Shown: positions 56,114 through 64,000 of the stretch, piece by piece
Layout of the letters: each line of letters opens with the position of its first letter
How positions within the stretch are numbered: position 1 is the stretch's first letter
NCBI RefSeq assembly: GCF_019236175.1
Contig: NZ_JAFAJM010000005.1
Coordinates: 62,001 to 126,000, forward strand
Reading direction: 5' to 3'
Length of the DNA stretch: 64,000 bases
DNA from: Chryseobacterium sp.
GTDB lineage: Bacteria; Bacteroidota; Bacteroidia; Flavobacteriales; Weeksellaceae
Translations under genes and position numbers: made by a program
Notes under the pieces: generated by a model
Seen by the model: the letters and a program-made list of their open reading frames with translations, nothing else
Database searches by the model: none
What the model was told of the DNA's origin: nothing

Positions 56114-56221
56114 GGAGCAGTAGCTCAGATGGTAGAGCAACAAAATTACTTTTCGCTGCAGGCAAAATAAAGTTCCTATGAATCCCAATTGTGTGTCACA
56201 GGTTCGAGCCCTGTCTGCTCC
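56114..56221 (+). ncRNA. tRNA-like Y-RNA-type RNA 1
   Basis: Perfect tRNA outline with the anticodon domain replaced. Acceptor GGAGCAG (56114-56120) pairs with CTGCTCC (56215-56221); D-arm GCTC...GAGC; T-arm ACAGG-TTCGAGC-CCTGT abutting the acceptor. Between D- and T-arms, instead of about 22 nt there are about 58 nt including a bulged hairpin with TTACTTT on one side and AAAGTTCCTAT on the other. No CCA end is encoded. Bacterial YrlA Y RNAs next to rtcB and rsr genes have exactly such a tRNA-like module. Probably cut from the rtcB transcript by tRNA-processing enzymes and bound by the Ro60 homologue. Confidence 0.85.
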
Positions 56222-56226
56222 TCAAT

Positions 56227-56436
56227 ACGATGAAAATGCCTATATTATTCTATTCATTTTCATTCGTTAAAAAACTAAGCACAGAAAGTTCCTATATGTT
56301 AGAATTACTTTCCGCTTTTTACAAATTATAAGGCAAAGGGAGTTCCTATATTTTTTGGATAAATTACTCCCCGCTTTTTATAAATTATAGGTAAAAGGAG
56401 TTCCTATACACCTTCACTTTTAATGAATCTACTCCT
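56227..56436 (+). repeat. Array of four CCTATA hairpins (covarying stems)
   Basis: Hairpin 0: ACGATGAAAATG/CATTTTCATTCGT (56227-56267). Hairpin 1: GAAAGT/ACTTTC (56284-56312). Hairpin 2: GGGAGT/ACTCCC (56338-56371). Hairpin 3: AGGAGT/ACTCCT (56396-56436). Each opens with CCTATA directly inside the 5' stem strand and an ATT or TCT before the 3' strand; the 10-mer AGTTCCTATA is exact in hairpins 1-3. Stem bases differ but stay paired, which indicates selection on RNA structure. Units 1 and 2 also share the linker CCGCTTTTTA-AAATTATA. The array lies between RNA 1 and the TerD-like gene. Confidence 0.82.
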
Positions 56437-56460
56437 CACTTATTTTTTAAACTAAAAACA

Positions 56461-58215
56461 ATGAAAACATTACAATTATTCAACGCTGTATTGGCTAGAA
56501 AATCAGATGAAAAGCCATTTATCTCTGATCATGGTTTTATTATTGAACCAGATGCTTTATGGGCAAAAAAAGAGATCATTTCTTATTATGCAAAGGAAAA
56601 ATTAAATGGAAATGATTTGAATAAAACCTTTCATAAATCCTGGGAGAAAATAAAAAACACTCCAAGAATTGATTTATTTTTTGAACAGATCAATCATTAT
56701 ATTTCAACATACGGAAGCGATTTTCAAAATGAAATTTATATTCCGGATGAGATATTAAATGTTCCGGATATGAAGATGATTTTTAAAGTCATCAAAGCAT
56801 ACACGGTAGAGGATATGCAGGAAAAATGTCTTTCTCTTTTAAGATCAGGCATTGCCTTAAAAGAAGAAACTATTGATGATCTGCTTTTTATTTTACATAC
56901 GGAGCTGGAATATGATTTTACAGGAAAAGAAAATATCAGAAATAAAGAAGCTGTTATAAAAATAGCGGATCTCTATGAAATCTACCCTGAAAATCCTGTT
57001 GAGTTTTTCCGTTATGTGATTTACAAAACAACTCATACAACGCTTTTAATCAAAAACGATGATTTAATTGAATTAATTAAACAAAGTAAATTCAATCCGA
57101 CTTATCTGTTTGACAGCTTTGGAATGGAAAAAATGGCTGAAATTTTCAACAGATTTAAACCGTTATTTCTTGCGTATAAAAACAGAGCCCCCAAAGCGAT
57201 CAATACAATTTCAAAACTGTCCAAGACACATCATAAACCACTGATATCAAATCCGTTGAACGATGCTACCAATACATTATTGGAAAACAGCGATTGGCAT
57301 TGGCTGGAAAATGCGACACCGTTTGCGTTATTTAAAGCATTGTCAGCATGTTACTCCAGAATGTATGGTCAGGATACTTTTGTGTACAGAGTCCGAAACG
57401 GAAAATCCTGGGTGAAAAAGGGGAAGGAAACTTACGTGAGTCAACTCAACTATGATTTTATTTTAGATTTTCTGAAACTGAAATATGAAAACCTTTCCGG
57501 AAAGAAATTCTATTTTCCAAAGAATGTAGAATTTGCATTGCCTACTTCTGAAAAAATGTTTGTGGGAAATATTCCTACCGGAACCCGCTTTTATGGCGAA
57601 AGACTGGCCGTAGGTATCTATTGGGAAGATCGGTGGGGTGCCCGTGACCTTGACCTTTCAGGATTGAATATCGAAGGAAAAATAGGTTGGAATGCGGCCT
57701 ATAATCACGGTAACGGACAGCTGATGTACTCCGGAGATATGACATCGGCCCCTCATGGTGCCGTTGAATATCTTTACGCCAATAAAGGGCATTGTGCACC
57801 AACACTTGTTATGAACAACGTCTTCAGCGGAGATGTCAACTGTGGATATAAGATTGTGATCGGAAAAGGAGATAGTATTTCCTACGACTATATGATGAAT
57901 CCTAACAATCTCTTTGCTGAAGCCAGATGCAACTCTGTTCAGAAACAAATGATTCTGGGAATGCTGGTTACAAAAAACGAAAAGCAATGTTTCGTACTGT
58001 TGAATTTCGGAGCGGGTCATTCTCATGTTTCAGGAAATACAGAGGTATCTGCAATGGCAACAAGTGCATTGTATCAGCAATGGTATGGAGCGGTCTCCTT
58101 TAATGAATTGATCAAAGAGCTGGGAGCAGAGATTGTTACAGAAAAAACGGAAGCAGATTTTGATTTTTCACTGGAAGATCTGGAAAAAGACAGCTTCATT
58201 AAAGTTTTTAAATAA
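56461..58215 (+). CDS. Protein with C-terminal TerD-like domain in the RNA-repair locus
   Basis: 584 residues, cytosolic. Residues 1-370 are mostly helical and unrecognised; a TROVE/HEAT-like fold is conceivable. Residues about 375-560 carry YWEDRWGARDLDLSGLN, KIGWNAAYNHGNGQLMYSGD and MTSAPHGAVEYLYAN, which follow the TerD beta-sandwich pattern (DLDLS near 396, SGD near 423) whose Asp residues bind calcium. It follows the hairpin array, so it is expected to be co-expressed with rtcB and RNA 1. It has no vWA domain and so is not a Ro60 orthologue. I infer a role in RNA repair or stress signalling; no specific function is shown. Confidence 0.6.
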   Translation: MKTLQLFNAVLARKSDEKPFISDHGFIIEPDALWAKKEIISYYAKEKLNGNDLNKTFHKSWEKIKNTPRIDLFFEQINHYISTYGSDFQNEIYIPDEILNVPDMKMIFKVIKAYTVEDMQEKCLSLLRSGIALKEETIDDLLFILHTELEYDFTGKENIRNKEAVIKIADLYEIYPENPVEFFRYVIYKTTHTTLLIKNDDLIELIKQSKFNPTYLFDSFGMEKMAEIFNRFKPLFLAYKNRAPKAINTISKLSKTHHKPLISNPLNDATNTLLENSDWHWLENATPFALFKALSACYSRMYGQDTFVYRVRNGKSWVKKGKETYVSQLNYDFILDFLKLKYENLSGKKFYFPKNVEFALPTSEKMFVGNIPTGTRFYGERLAVGIYWEDRWGARDLDLSGLNIEGKIGWNAAYNHGNGQLMYSGDMTSAPHGAVEYLYANKGHCAPTLVMNNVFSGDVNCGYKIVIGKGDSISYDYMMNPNNLFAEARCNSVQKQMILGMLVTKNEKQCFVLLNFGAGHSHVSGNTEVSAMATSALYQQWYGAVSFNELIKELGAEIVTEKTEADFDFSLEDLEKDSFIKVFK

Positions 58216-58219
58216 AAAT

Positions 58220-58251
58220 ACGCTGTTCAAAATTTTTGAATGGCGTTTTTC
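58220..58251 (+). terminator. Terminator after the TerD-like gene
   Basis: ACGCTGTTCAA (58220-58230) pairs with TTGAATGGCGT (58236-58246) with two wobble pairs, followed by T's. Confidence 0.82.
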
Positions 58252-58322
58252 TTCTAGCAAGCAATTTTATCTCTCATAAATTTCAAAGAAAATGCGGATT
58301 TATTTTTTACATTAAATATGTA

Positions 58323-58877
58323 TCAAACATTCACTGTTTTAATAAAAAAGTAATCCTCCTTACCTTCAATAATCACTTTTTTTCCGTAATCAATCTGAAT
58401 ATTGAACATATTCTCCAATGGAAATTGTAATACAGCCTGCAGAACCAGACGGATTACTCCGGCATGGGCAATAATAAGAACCTTTTCAGTATCTTTTTTA
58501 GCCGTCAGTTCATCCCAGAAATCAAGTACACGGGCCTTCATTTCAAGAAGGTTTTCACCACCGGAAGCTTTTATATTGATAAAGTCTTCGTACCAGGGAT
58601 TGATTTCTTCTTCCGGGATATCTGTCCATTTCTTCAGTTCCCAGTTTCCAAAATTCATCTCCCGAATTCTTTCATCAGTTGTATAATCCGGGCTTACAAA
58701 TGCTGCAAGAAGTCTGCAGCGCTGAGAAGGGCTTGAAATGACAAGGTCAAAATCCCCGGTCAGATTTAATTTTTTGAAATCTCCTGCATATTCCTTCCGT
58801 AAAGGCATTTCTGCAAATCCATAACATAGATTTTCAGGATTTTCTACTGCGGTATGACGGATCAGATGAATTTCCAT
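58323..58877 (-). CDS. cobC: Alpha-ribazole phosphatase
   Basis: Histidine phosphatase that removes phosphate from alpha-ribazole 5'-phosphate in lower-ligand assembly of B12. 184 residues; the phospho-His motif is LIRHTAVE (RHT instead of RHG), and IIAHAGVIR carries the second catalytic His. Overlaps the end of cobS by 16 nt, confirming an operon cobT-cobS-cobC. Other phosphoglycerate-mutase-like activities are excluded mainly by context. Confidence 0.88.
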   Translation of the reverse strand: MEIHLIRHTAVENPENLCYGFAEMPLRKEYAGDFKKLNLTGDFDLVISSPSQRCRLLAAFVSPDYTTDERIREMNFGNWELKKWTDIPEEEINPWYEDFINIKASGGENLLEMKARVLDFWDELTAKKDTEKVLIIAHAGVIRLVLQAVLQFPLENMFNIQIDYGKKVIIEGKEDYFFIKTVNV

Positions 58878-59644
58878 ACGATCATTGTTCCTAAATAAAA
58901 TAAAACTTCACACACCTGCTGAACCGCTCCCAGACAATCTCCGGTATAGCCTCCGATGTGCTTTTTAAAATACCATCCCAAATATATTTTACCAATATAA
59001 GCCAAAGCAAAGGCAAAAATCAAACGCCAGTCCGGAATCAGGGTGAAAGCTATAAAAACACTGATAAAGCCAACCAGTAAAGCTATTCCATCCAATGGTT
59101 TATTTGCCAGAGGTTTTGACTTGCTTACATCAATGTCCGTTACGTACTGATGGGTATAAATCATGGTTCCGGAAATAAAACGACTTGAAGAATGTGCGAG
59201 TATAATAACGGCCAGAGTTTTCGTTAAATCAACCGTTCCCAAAGCCTGAATGCTGAAAAATTTTAAAGCAAATAATAAAATAATTCCGATCGTACCGTAG
59301 GCTCCTACTCTGCTGTCTTTCATAATGGTTAAGATTTTCTCCTTTCCGTATCCGCCCCCGAAACTGTCACACATATCTGTAAAGCCATCCTCATGAAAAG
59401 CACCGGTCAGTAAAACACTGGAAATCATCATAACAACAATACCTATTTCCAGATTAAAAAGCAACGTAGAAAGATAAAGGATCATTGCATTAATTATTCC
59501 TACCAACAACCCGACCCAGGCAAAATATTTCTGAGATTTATTCATGATCTCACCGGAATACGGAATGGTAAACGGAACTGGAATTCTGGTGAAAAACATC
59601 AGCGCTGTCGCTAAGTAAATCAATTCATTCTTTAGGGTCTTCAT
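58862..59644 (-). CDS. cobS: Adenosylcobinamide-GDP ribazoletransferase
   Basis: Integral inner-membrane enzyme joining adenosylcobinamide-GDP and alpha-ribazole to give cobalamin. 260 residues, six to seven membrane helices; FHEDGFTDMCDSFGGGYGKEK followed by DSRVGAYG is the catalytic/metal loop of CobS. The start codon directly follows the cobT stop without a gap. Confidence 0.95.
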   Translation of the reverse strand: MKTLKNELIYLATALMFFTRIPVPFTIPYSGEIMNKSQKYFAWVGLLVGIINAMILYLSTLLFNLEIGIVVMMISSVLLTGAFHEDGFTDMCDSFGGGYGKEKILTIMKDSRVGAYGTIGIILLFALKFFSIQALGTVDLTKTLAVIILAHSSSRFISGTMIYTHQYVTDIDVSKSKPLANKPLDGIALLVGFISVFIAFTLIPDWRLIFAFALAYIGKIYLGWYFKKHIGGYTGDCLGAVQQVCEVLFYLGTMIVWKFI

Positions 59645-60667
<1,023 letters not shown>

Positions 60668-60779
60668 TTAAATAGAGAAAGTGCAATATTAGTAAAATAA
60701 GGGATATTCTGGGTAATGGATGAAGAGATGAGAGACAAAAATCCCGGATTTTAGATATTGAGCCTATTAATGCCCGCCA

Positions 60780-60801
60780 ACATTAAACATTAAACATTAA
60801 A
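60780..60801. repeat. Short tandem repeat (ACATTAA)x3
   Basis: Three exact head-to-tail copies of ACATTAA in the gap between cobT and rlaP. Such runs are common in AT-rich intergenic DNA of this group; no role inferred. Confidence 0.6.
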
Positions 60802-60834
60802 CTTTGAACTTATCACTCTCAAACTCAAAAAACC

Positions 60835-61639
<805 letters not shown>

Positions 61640-61668
61640 AGTTAAAGAATATATAATGAGAAATATAA

Positions 61669-61702
61669 AACCGGCAAACTTATTTGCCGGTTATTTTTTT
61701 TT
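61669..61702 (+). terminator. Terminator of rlaP
   Basis: AACCGGCAAA (61669-61678), loop CTTA, TTTGCCGGTT (61683-61692), then a long T run. Confidence 0.93.
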
Positions 61703-61722
61703 AAAGTAAATATTTCTCAATC

Positions 61723-61758
61723 TACGCAAAAAGACTGCGTACCACGTTATTTACTTTG
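61723..61758 (+). promoter_or_regulatory. Operator and promoter of RNA 2 / Ro60 (site 3 of 3)
   Basis: Perfect dyad TACGCA-AAAAGAC-TGCGTA (61723-61741), 9 nt, then TTACTTTG (61751-61758) and CAT. RNA 2 begins about 12 nt after the -7 element. Confidence 0.85.
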
Positions 61759-61770
61759 CATTATCAAAAT

Positions 61771-61903
61771 GGAGGCTGTAGCTCAGTTGGTTAGAGCAAC
61801 GTAAAAATACTTTATTAGGTTTTAATCTGTGTGATACAGGTGTGATGATAAAGTTACTTCGCATGTTAGCCGTGGGACGCCGGTTCGAGTCCGGCCAGCC
61901 TCC
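61771..61903 (+). ncRNA. tRNA-like Y-RNA-type RNA 2
   Basis: Acceptor GGAGGCTG (61771-61778) pairs with CAGCCTCC (61896-61903); D-arm GCTC...GAGC (61781-61797); T-arm GCCGG-TTCGAGT-CCGGC (61879-61895). About 81 nt replace the anticodon arm and variable loop. They contain a bulged helix: GTA-aaaat-ACTTTAT pairs with ATAAAGT-TAC, as in Ro-binding stems of Y RNAs, and an inner CTGT/ACAG hairpin. No CCA. Its acceptor and T-arm sequences differ from RNA 1, so both likely arose from different tRNAs or diverged long ago. Encoded directly upstream of the Ro60 gene. Confidence 0.87.
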
Positions 61904-61908
61904 CTATT

Positions 61909-61980
61909 GAAGCGGTGTGAGATTTAGGTTACTTCGATTCACACAAAAAACACCTTAATCAGTTTTTAACCGCTTCTTTT
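61909..61980 (+). ncRNA. Structured RNA domain between RNA 2 and Ro60 (three-way junction)
   Basis: Outer stem GAAGCGGT (61909-61916)/ACCGCTTC (61969-61976); inner hairpins TGTGA/TCACA (61916-61943) and AAAAAC/GTTTTT (61946-61967); TTTT follows. The loop of the first hairpin holds GTTACTTCGAT, nearly the same as GTTACTTCGCAT in RNA 2. May be a second Y RNA (compare YrlB), the 3' end of RNA 2, or a leaky terminator before the Ro60 gene. Confidence 0.65.
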
Positions 61981-62002
61981 ATGAATGTAAAAAACTAAAG
62001 CA

Positions 62003-63379
62003 ATGTCAAAATTTAACACAAAAAAAACTGGGTTCGGCTTCGGCTTTATTGCCGGAAAATTGACAGATAATGCCGGACAATATTCCGACTATGAATTACT
62101 AAGAAGAGTGACCCTGGCCAATCTTCTTTTTGAATCTGATTATTACCAGTCTGCTGATGATATTATGAAGCAGATAGAAGATCTGTGTTATAAAGTAGAT
62201 GGTGAAAAAATTATTCAACTGGCTATAGAATGTCGTTTTGAGCAAAAATTAAGACATACTCCGTTATGGTTGCTTATTCTCGCACACGAAATTCATGGTA
62301 TTTCTGTTAAGGAGGCTATTGCAAAAATTGCCAACAGACCGGATATGACCATAGATCTGCTTCAGATGCTGAAAGTGAGAAATGGTTCTTATAAAATGTC
62401 TAAGCCTATCAAAAAAGGTCTGGCAAAAGCATTTGACCAGTATGATGAATATCAGATTTCTAAATATAAAAAGACTAATATGGCATTATCACTGATAGAT
62501 GTTGTCAACATGGTTCATCCAAAACCTACAGATAAAAATGAAAAAGCGTTGAAAGATCTTGTAGCAAATACCTTACAGCCAGCCAACACATGGGAAACAG
62601 CCTTATCTCAGGGTGCCGGTAAAAAGGAAACCTTTGAAAGGATGATTTCTGAAAAAAGTCTGGGCGCACTGGCGATTCTGAGAAATCTTAGAAATATGAC
62701 CGAAGCGGGATTATCAAAAGAAAATATCAGCACGGCTATTTCACAGGTCAGAAGCCACTGGTTAACACCTCTTAATTTTCTGGCTGCCCAGAGAAATGCC
62801 AGTGAATATACAGAAGATATCGACAGAGCTATGAAAAATTGTTTTGCAGGTGAAAAAATAAAAGGAAAAACGATTCTTGCTATTGATGTATCAGGAAGTA
62901 TGGGACAGGTCACATCTTCTCATTCAAAATTTTCAAGAATGGATCTTGCATTTGCTATGGCAGCCGCAGGTTCCTATATCTTTGAAGATCTGATTCTGGT
63001 ATTTACGGCAGGTAATGACGGAGAGAGAAAAGGAAAACATATGATCTGGAATCAAGGGAAAGGTCTCCGTTTATTTGATAGCTACAGAAAGATTTATACT
63101 GAATTAGGCGGTGGCGGTATATTTACCCATCAGTTATGTGAATGGCTGAAAAATCAAGGCTATGCACAGGATACCGAAAGACTGGTCGTTATTTCCGATA
63201 GTCAGGACATTGATGCGTATTATGGTTCTGATAAAAAACCGGATACATCACCTTATAAAACCTCTTATATCATTGATATTTCTACCCATACCCACGGGAT
63301 AAAAACCGGAAACTGGACTGCAGAAATTAATGGATGGAGTGATAAAGTATTTCATTATATCAAAGCTCTGGAAAGCTGA
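62003..63379 (+). CDS. rsr: Ro60/TROVE-domain protein with vWA domain
   Basis: 458 residues. TROVE domain (about 20-285) of helical HEAT-like repeats forming the ring that holds misfolded RNA ends and Y RNAs; vWA domain (about 288-458) with the MIDAS motif DVSGSM at 295-300 and a GGGGIFTH/ISDSQDID continuation. It is shorter than animal Ro60 (about 540 residues). Bacterial Rsr proteins work with Y RNA and RNases in RNA quality control. Located right behind tRNA-like RNA 2 and controlled by the same operator as rtcB and rlaP. Confidence 0.93.
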   Translation: MSKFNTKKTGFGFGFIAGKLTDNAGQYSDYELLRRVTLANLLFESDYYQSADDIMKQIEDLCYKVDGEKIIQLAIECRFEQKLRHTPLWLLILAHEIHGISVKEAIAKIANRPDMTIDLLQMLKVRNGSYKMSKPIKKGLAKAFDQYDEYQISKYKKTNMALSLIDVVNMVHPKPTDKNEKALKDLVANTLQPANTWETALSQGAGKKETFERMISEKSLGALAILRNLRNMTEAGLSKENISTAISQVRSHWLTPLNFLAAQRNASEYTEDIDRAMKNCFAGEKIKGKTILAIDVSGSMGQVTSSHSKFSRMDLAFAMAAAGSYIFEDLILVFTAGNDGERKGKHMIWNQGKGLRLFDSYRKIYTELGGGGIFTHQLCEWLKNQGYAQDTERLVVISDSQDIDAYYGSDKKPDTSPYKTSYIIDISTHTHGIKTGNWTAEINGWSDKVFHYIKALES

Positions 63380-63397
63380 GCCTTTCCGGAGCTTTTT
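63363..63397 (+). terminator. Terminator overlapping the Ro60 stop codon
   Basis: AAGCTCTGGAAAG (63363-63375) and CTTTCCGGAGCTT (63382-63394), 13 bp with one wobble, then T's. The last sense codons form the 5' arm and the TGA lies in the loop. Confidence 0.9.
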
Positions 63398-63549
63398 CAA
63401 TTTTAAAAAAAATGACCGTTCAGGAATTAAACAATAAAAGCTTCATCTTCTTTCGAGTACGAACCTGTCTTACTCCCTTCTAATTTGTTAAGATTTATAT
63501 TTTTATCTCAAATTGGCATTTTATTTTTTAACTATTATTTATTCTGAAG

Positions 63550-63566
63550 TACCATCAGAGATGGTA
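63550..63566. promoter_or_regulatory. Possible operator and promoter of the NagB-like gene
   Basis: TACCAT-CAGAG-ATGGTA, a 6-bp perfect dyad, sits 22 nt before TACCTTTA (63588-63595), a 7-of-8 match to TAnnTTTG. Could be a regulator site; weak. Confidence 0.35.
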
Positions 63567-63619
63567 TTGTAAATGAATAATTTATTATACCTTTAAATTG
63601 CCTTATCAAAAAATATACA

Positions 63620-64000
63620 ATGGAAAACAAAAACTTCACGCCGGTAGAACAATCATTTGTAACAGATCTTTCAAGAAACAGCAAAACCAACATCCCTTAT
63701 ATTGCTGTTGATAATTTTCCTAATTTAGGAATGCTGACAGCCTTTCGGTTTCTGGAATGGGTATCTGAAAATCCCAACGGAGTTATCAGTCTACCTACAG
63801 GAAAAACTCCGGAATATTTTATTTACTGGACGAAGCACATCCTTGAAAACTGGGAAAAAGAGGACATTACTGAACTTAGAAAAAAACATCATTTAGGAAA
63901 TTACAAACCCTCCTTGGCTGATCTTCATTTTGTGCAGATTGATGAATTTTACCCTATTAAATCATCTCAGGCCAATAGCTTCTACCATTATGTCAATAAA
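63620..64000 (+). CDS. NagB-family sugar-phosphate deaminase/isomerase (3' end outside window)
   Basis: Open from the ATG at 63620 to the window edge (127 codons visible). Motifs GVISLPTGKTPEYFI (phosphate-binding turn) and HFVQIDEFYPIKSSQANSF (catalytic Asp-Glu region) are those of glucosamine-6-phosphate deaminase/6-phosphogluconolactonase-type proteins. Glucosamine-6-phosphate deaminase is the better guess from the DEFYPI context. Truncated only by the window border. Confidence 0.75.
   Translation, partial: MENKNFTPVEQSFVTDLSRNSKTNIPYIAVDNFPNLGMLTAFRFLEWVSENPNGVISLPTGKTPEYFIYWTKHILENWEKEDITELRKKHHLGNYKPSLADLHFVQIDEFYPIKSSQANSFYHYVNK

Noticed and set aside
56284..56436. CRISPR-like array
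   Set aside because: Only three loosely repeated units, stems vary in a paired way and there are no unique equal-length spacers or cas genes.

Overview
The window is a chromosomal segment of a low-GC member of the Bacteroidota. It most resembles Chryseobacterium or a close relative (Weeksellaceae, Flavobacteriia). Evidence: promoters carry the Bacteroidota -7 element TAnnTTTG instead of TATAAT; Shine-Dalgarno sequences are absent; T9SS type-A sorting domains, DUF5686, DUF1599, YceI and DUF1501/DUF1800 proteins are present; DnaG has a cysteine-poor N-terminal domain. No species can be named from sequence alone. I see no prophage, insertion sequence, CRISPR array or rRNA operon.

Layout. 1-10.5 kb: alaS (5' end outside the window), a PhoX-like lipoprotein, a di-haem cytochrome c peroxidase-like lipoprotein, a decayed gene, a DUF5686 outer-membrane protein and an M28 peptidase. 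10.7-18.3 kb (minus strand): the branched-chain amino acid genes ilvE, ilvD, ilvB, ilvN, ilvC, ilvA, preceded by two leader-peptide attenuators in series. 18.3-25.9 kb: folP, DUF1599, DoxX-like, TerB-like, prolyl oligopeptidase, tpiA and a phytase-esterase-like lipoprotein. 26-30.5 kb: two cobalamin riboswitches driving three secreted T9SS proteins, one a BtuG-like propeller. 30.5-37 kb: clpP, dnaG, tsaE, ald and a LytS/LytR pair. 37-46.4 kb: a frameshifted gene, a CPA2 antiporter, two unknown genes, tyrA behind an aromatic leader peptide, sdaA, amt and a hydrolase. 46.5-53 kb: two YceI proteins, glk, a porin-like protein, the DUF1800/DUF1501 pair and a 45-residue small protein.

53-63.4 kb is the most unusual part: a dispersed RNA-repair and Ro ribonucleoprotein locus. 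It encodes a WYL-domain regulator, a HopJ-like protein, RtcB RNA ligase, a tRNA-like (Y-RNA-like) RNA, an array of covarying hairpins, a protein with a TerD-like domain, the RlaP nucleotidyltransferase, a second tRNA-like RNA, a further structured RNA and a Ro60/TROVE protein. Three transcription units here (rtcB, rlaP and RNA-2/Ro60) share one operator, TACGYA-N7-TGCGYA, always exactly 9 nt upstream of TTACTTTGCAT. This marks them as one regulon even though the cobTSC genes lie between them. The last gene, at the right edge, is a partial NagB-family gene.

How the genes work together. The ilv cluster makes valine, isoleucine and leucine precursors and appears to be controlled by two tandem ribosome-stalling attenuators rich in Ile/Val codons; tyrA has a Tyr-codon leader of the same design. 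Both first leader ORFs start 4 nt after the -7 element, so they are probably translated from leaderless RNA. B12 capture proteins (riboswitch controlled) and B12 lower-ligand assembly (cobTSC) sit in separate places. All assignments come from reading the sequence and recalled family knowledge; no database search was run.
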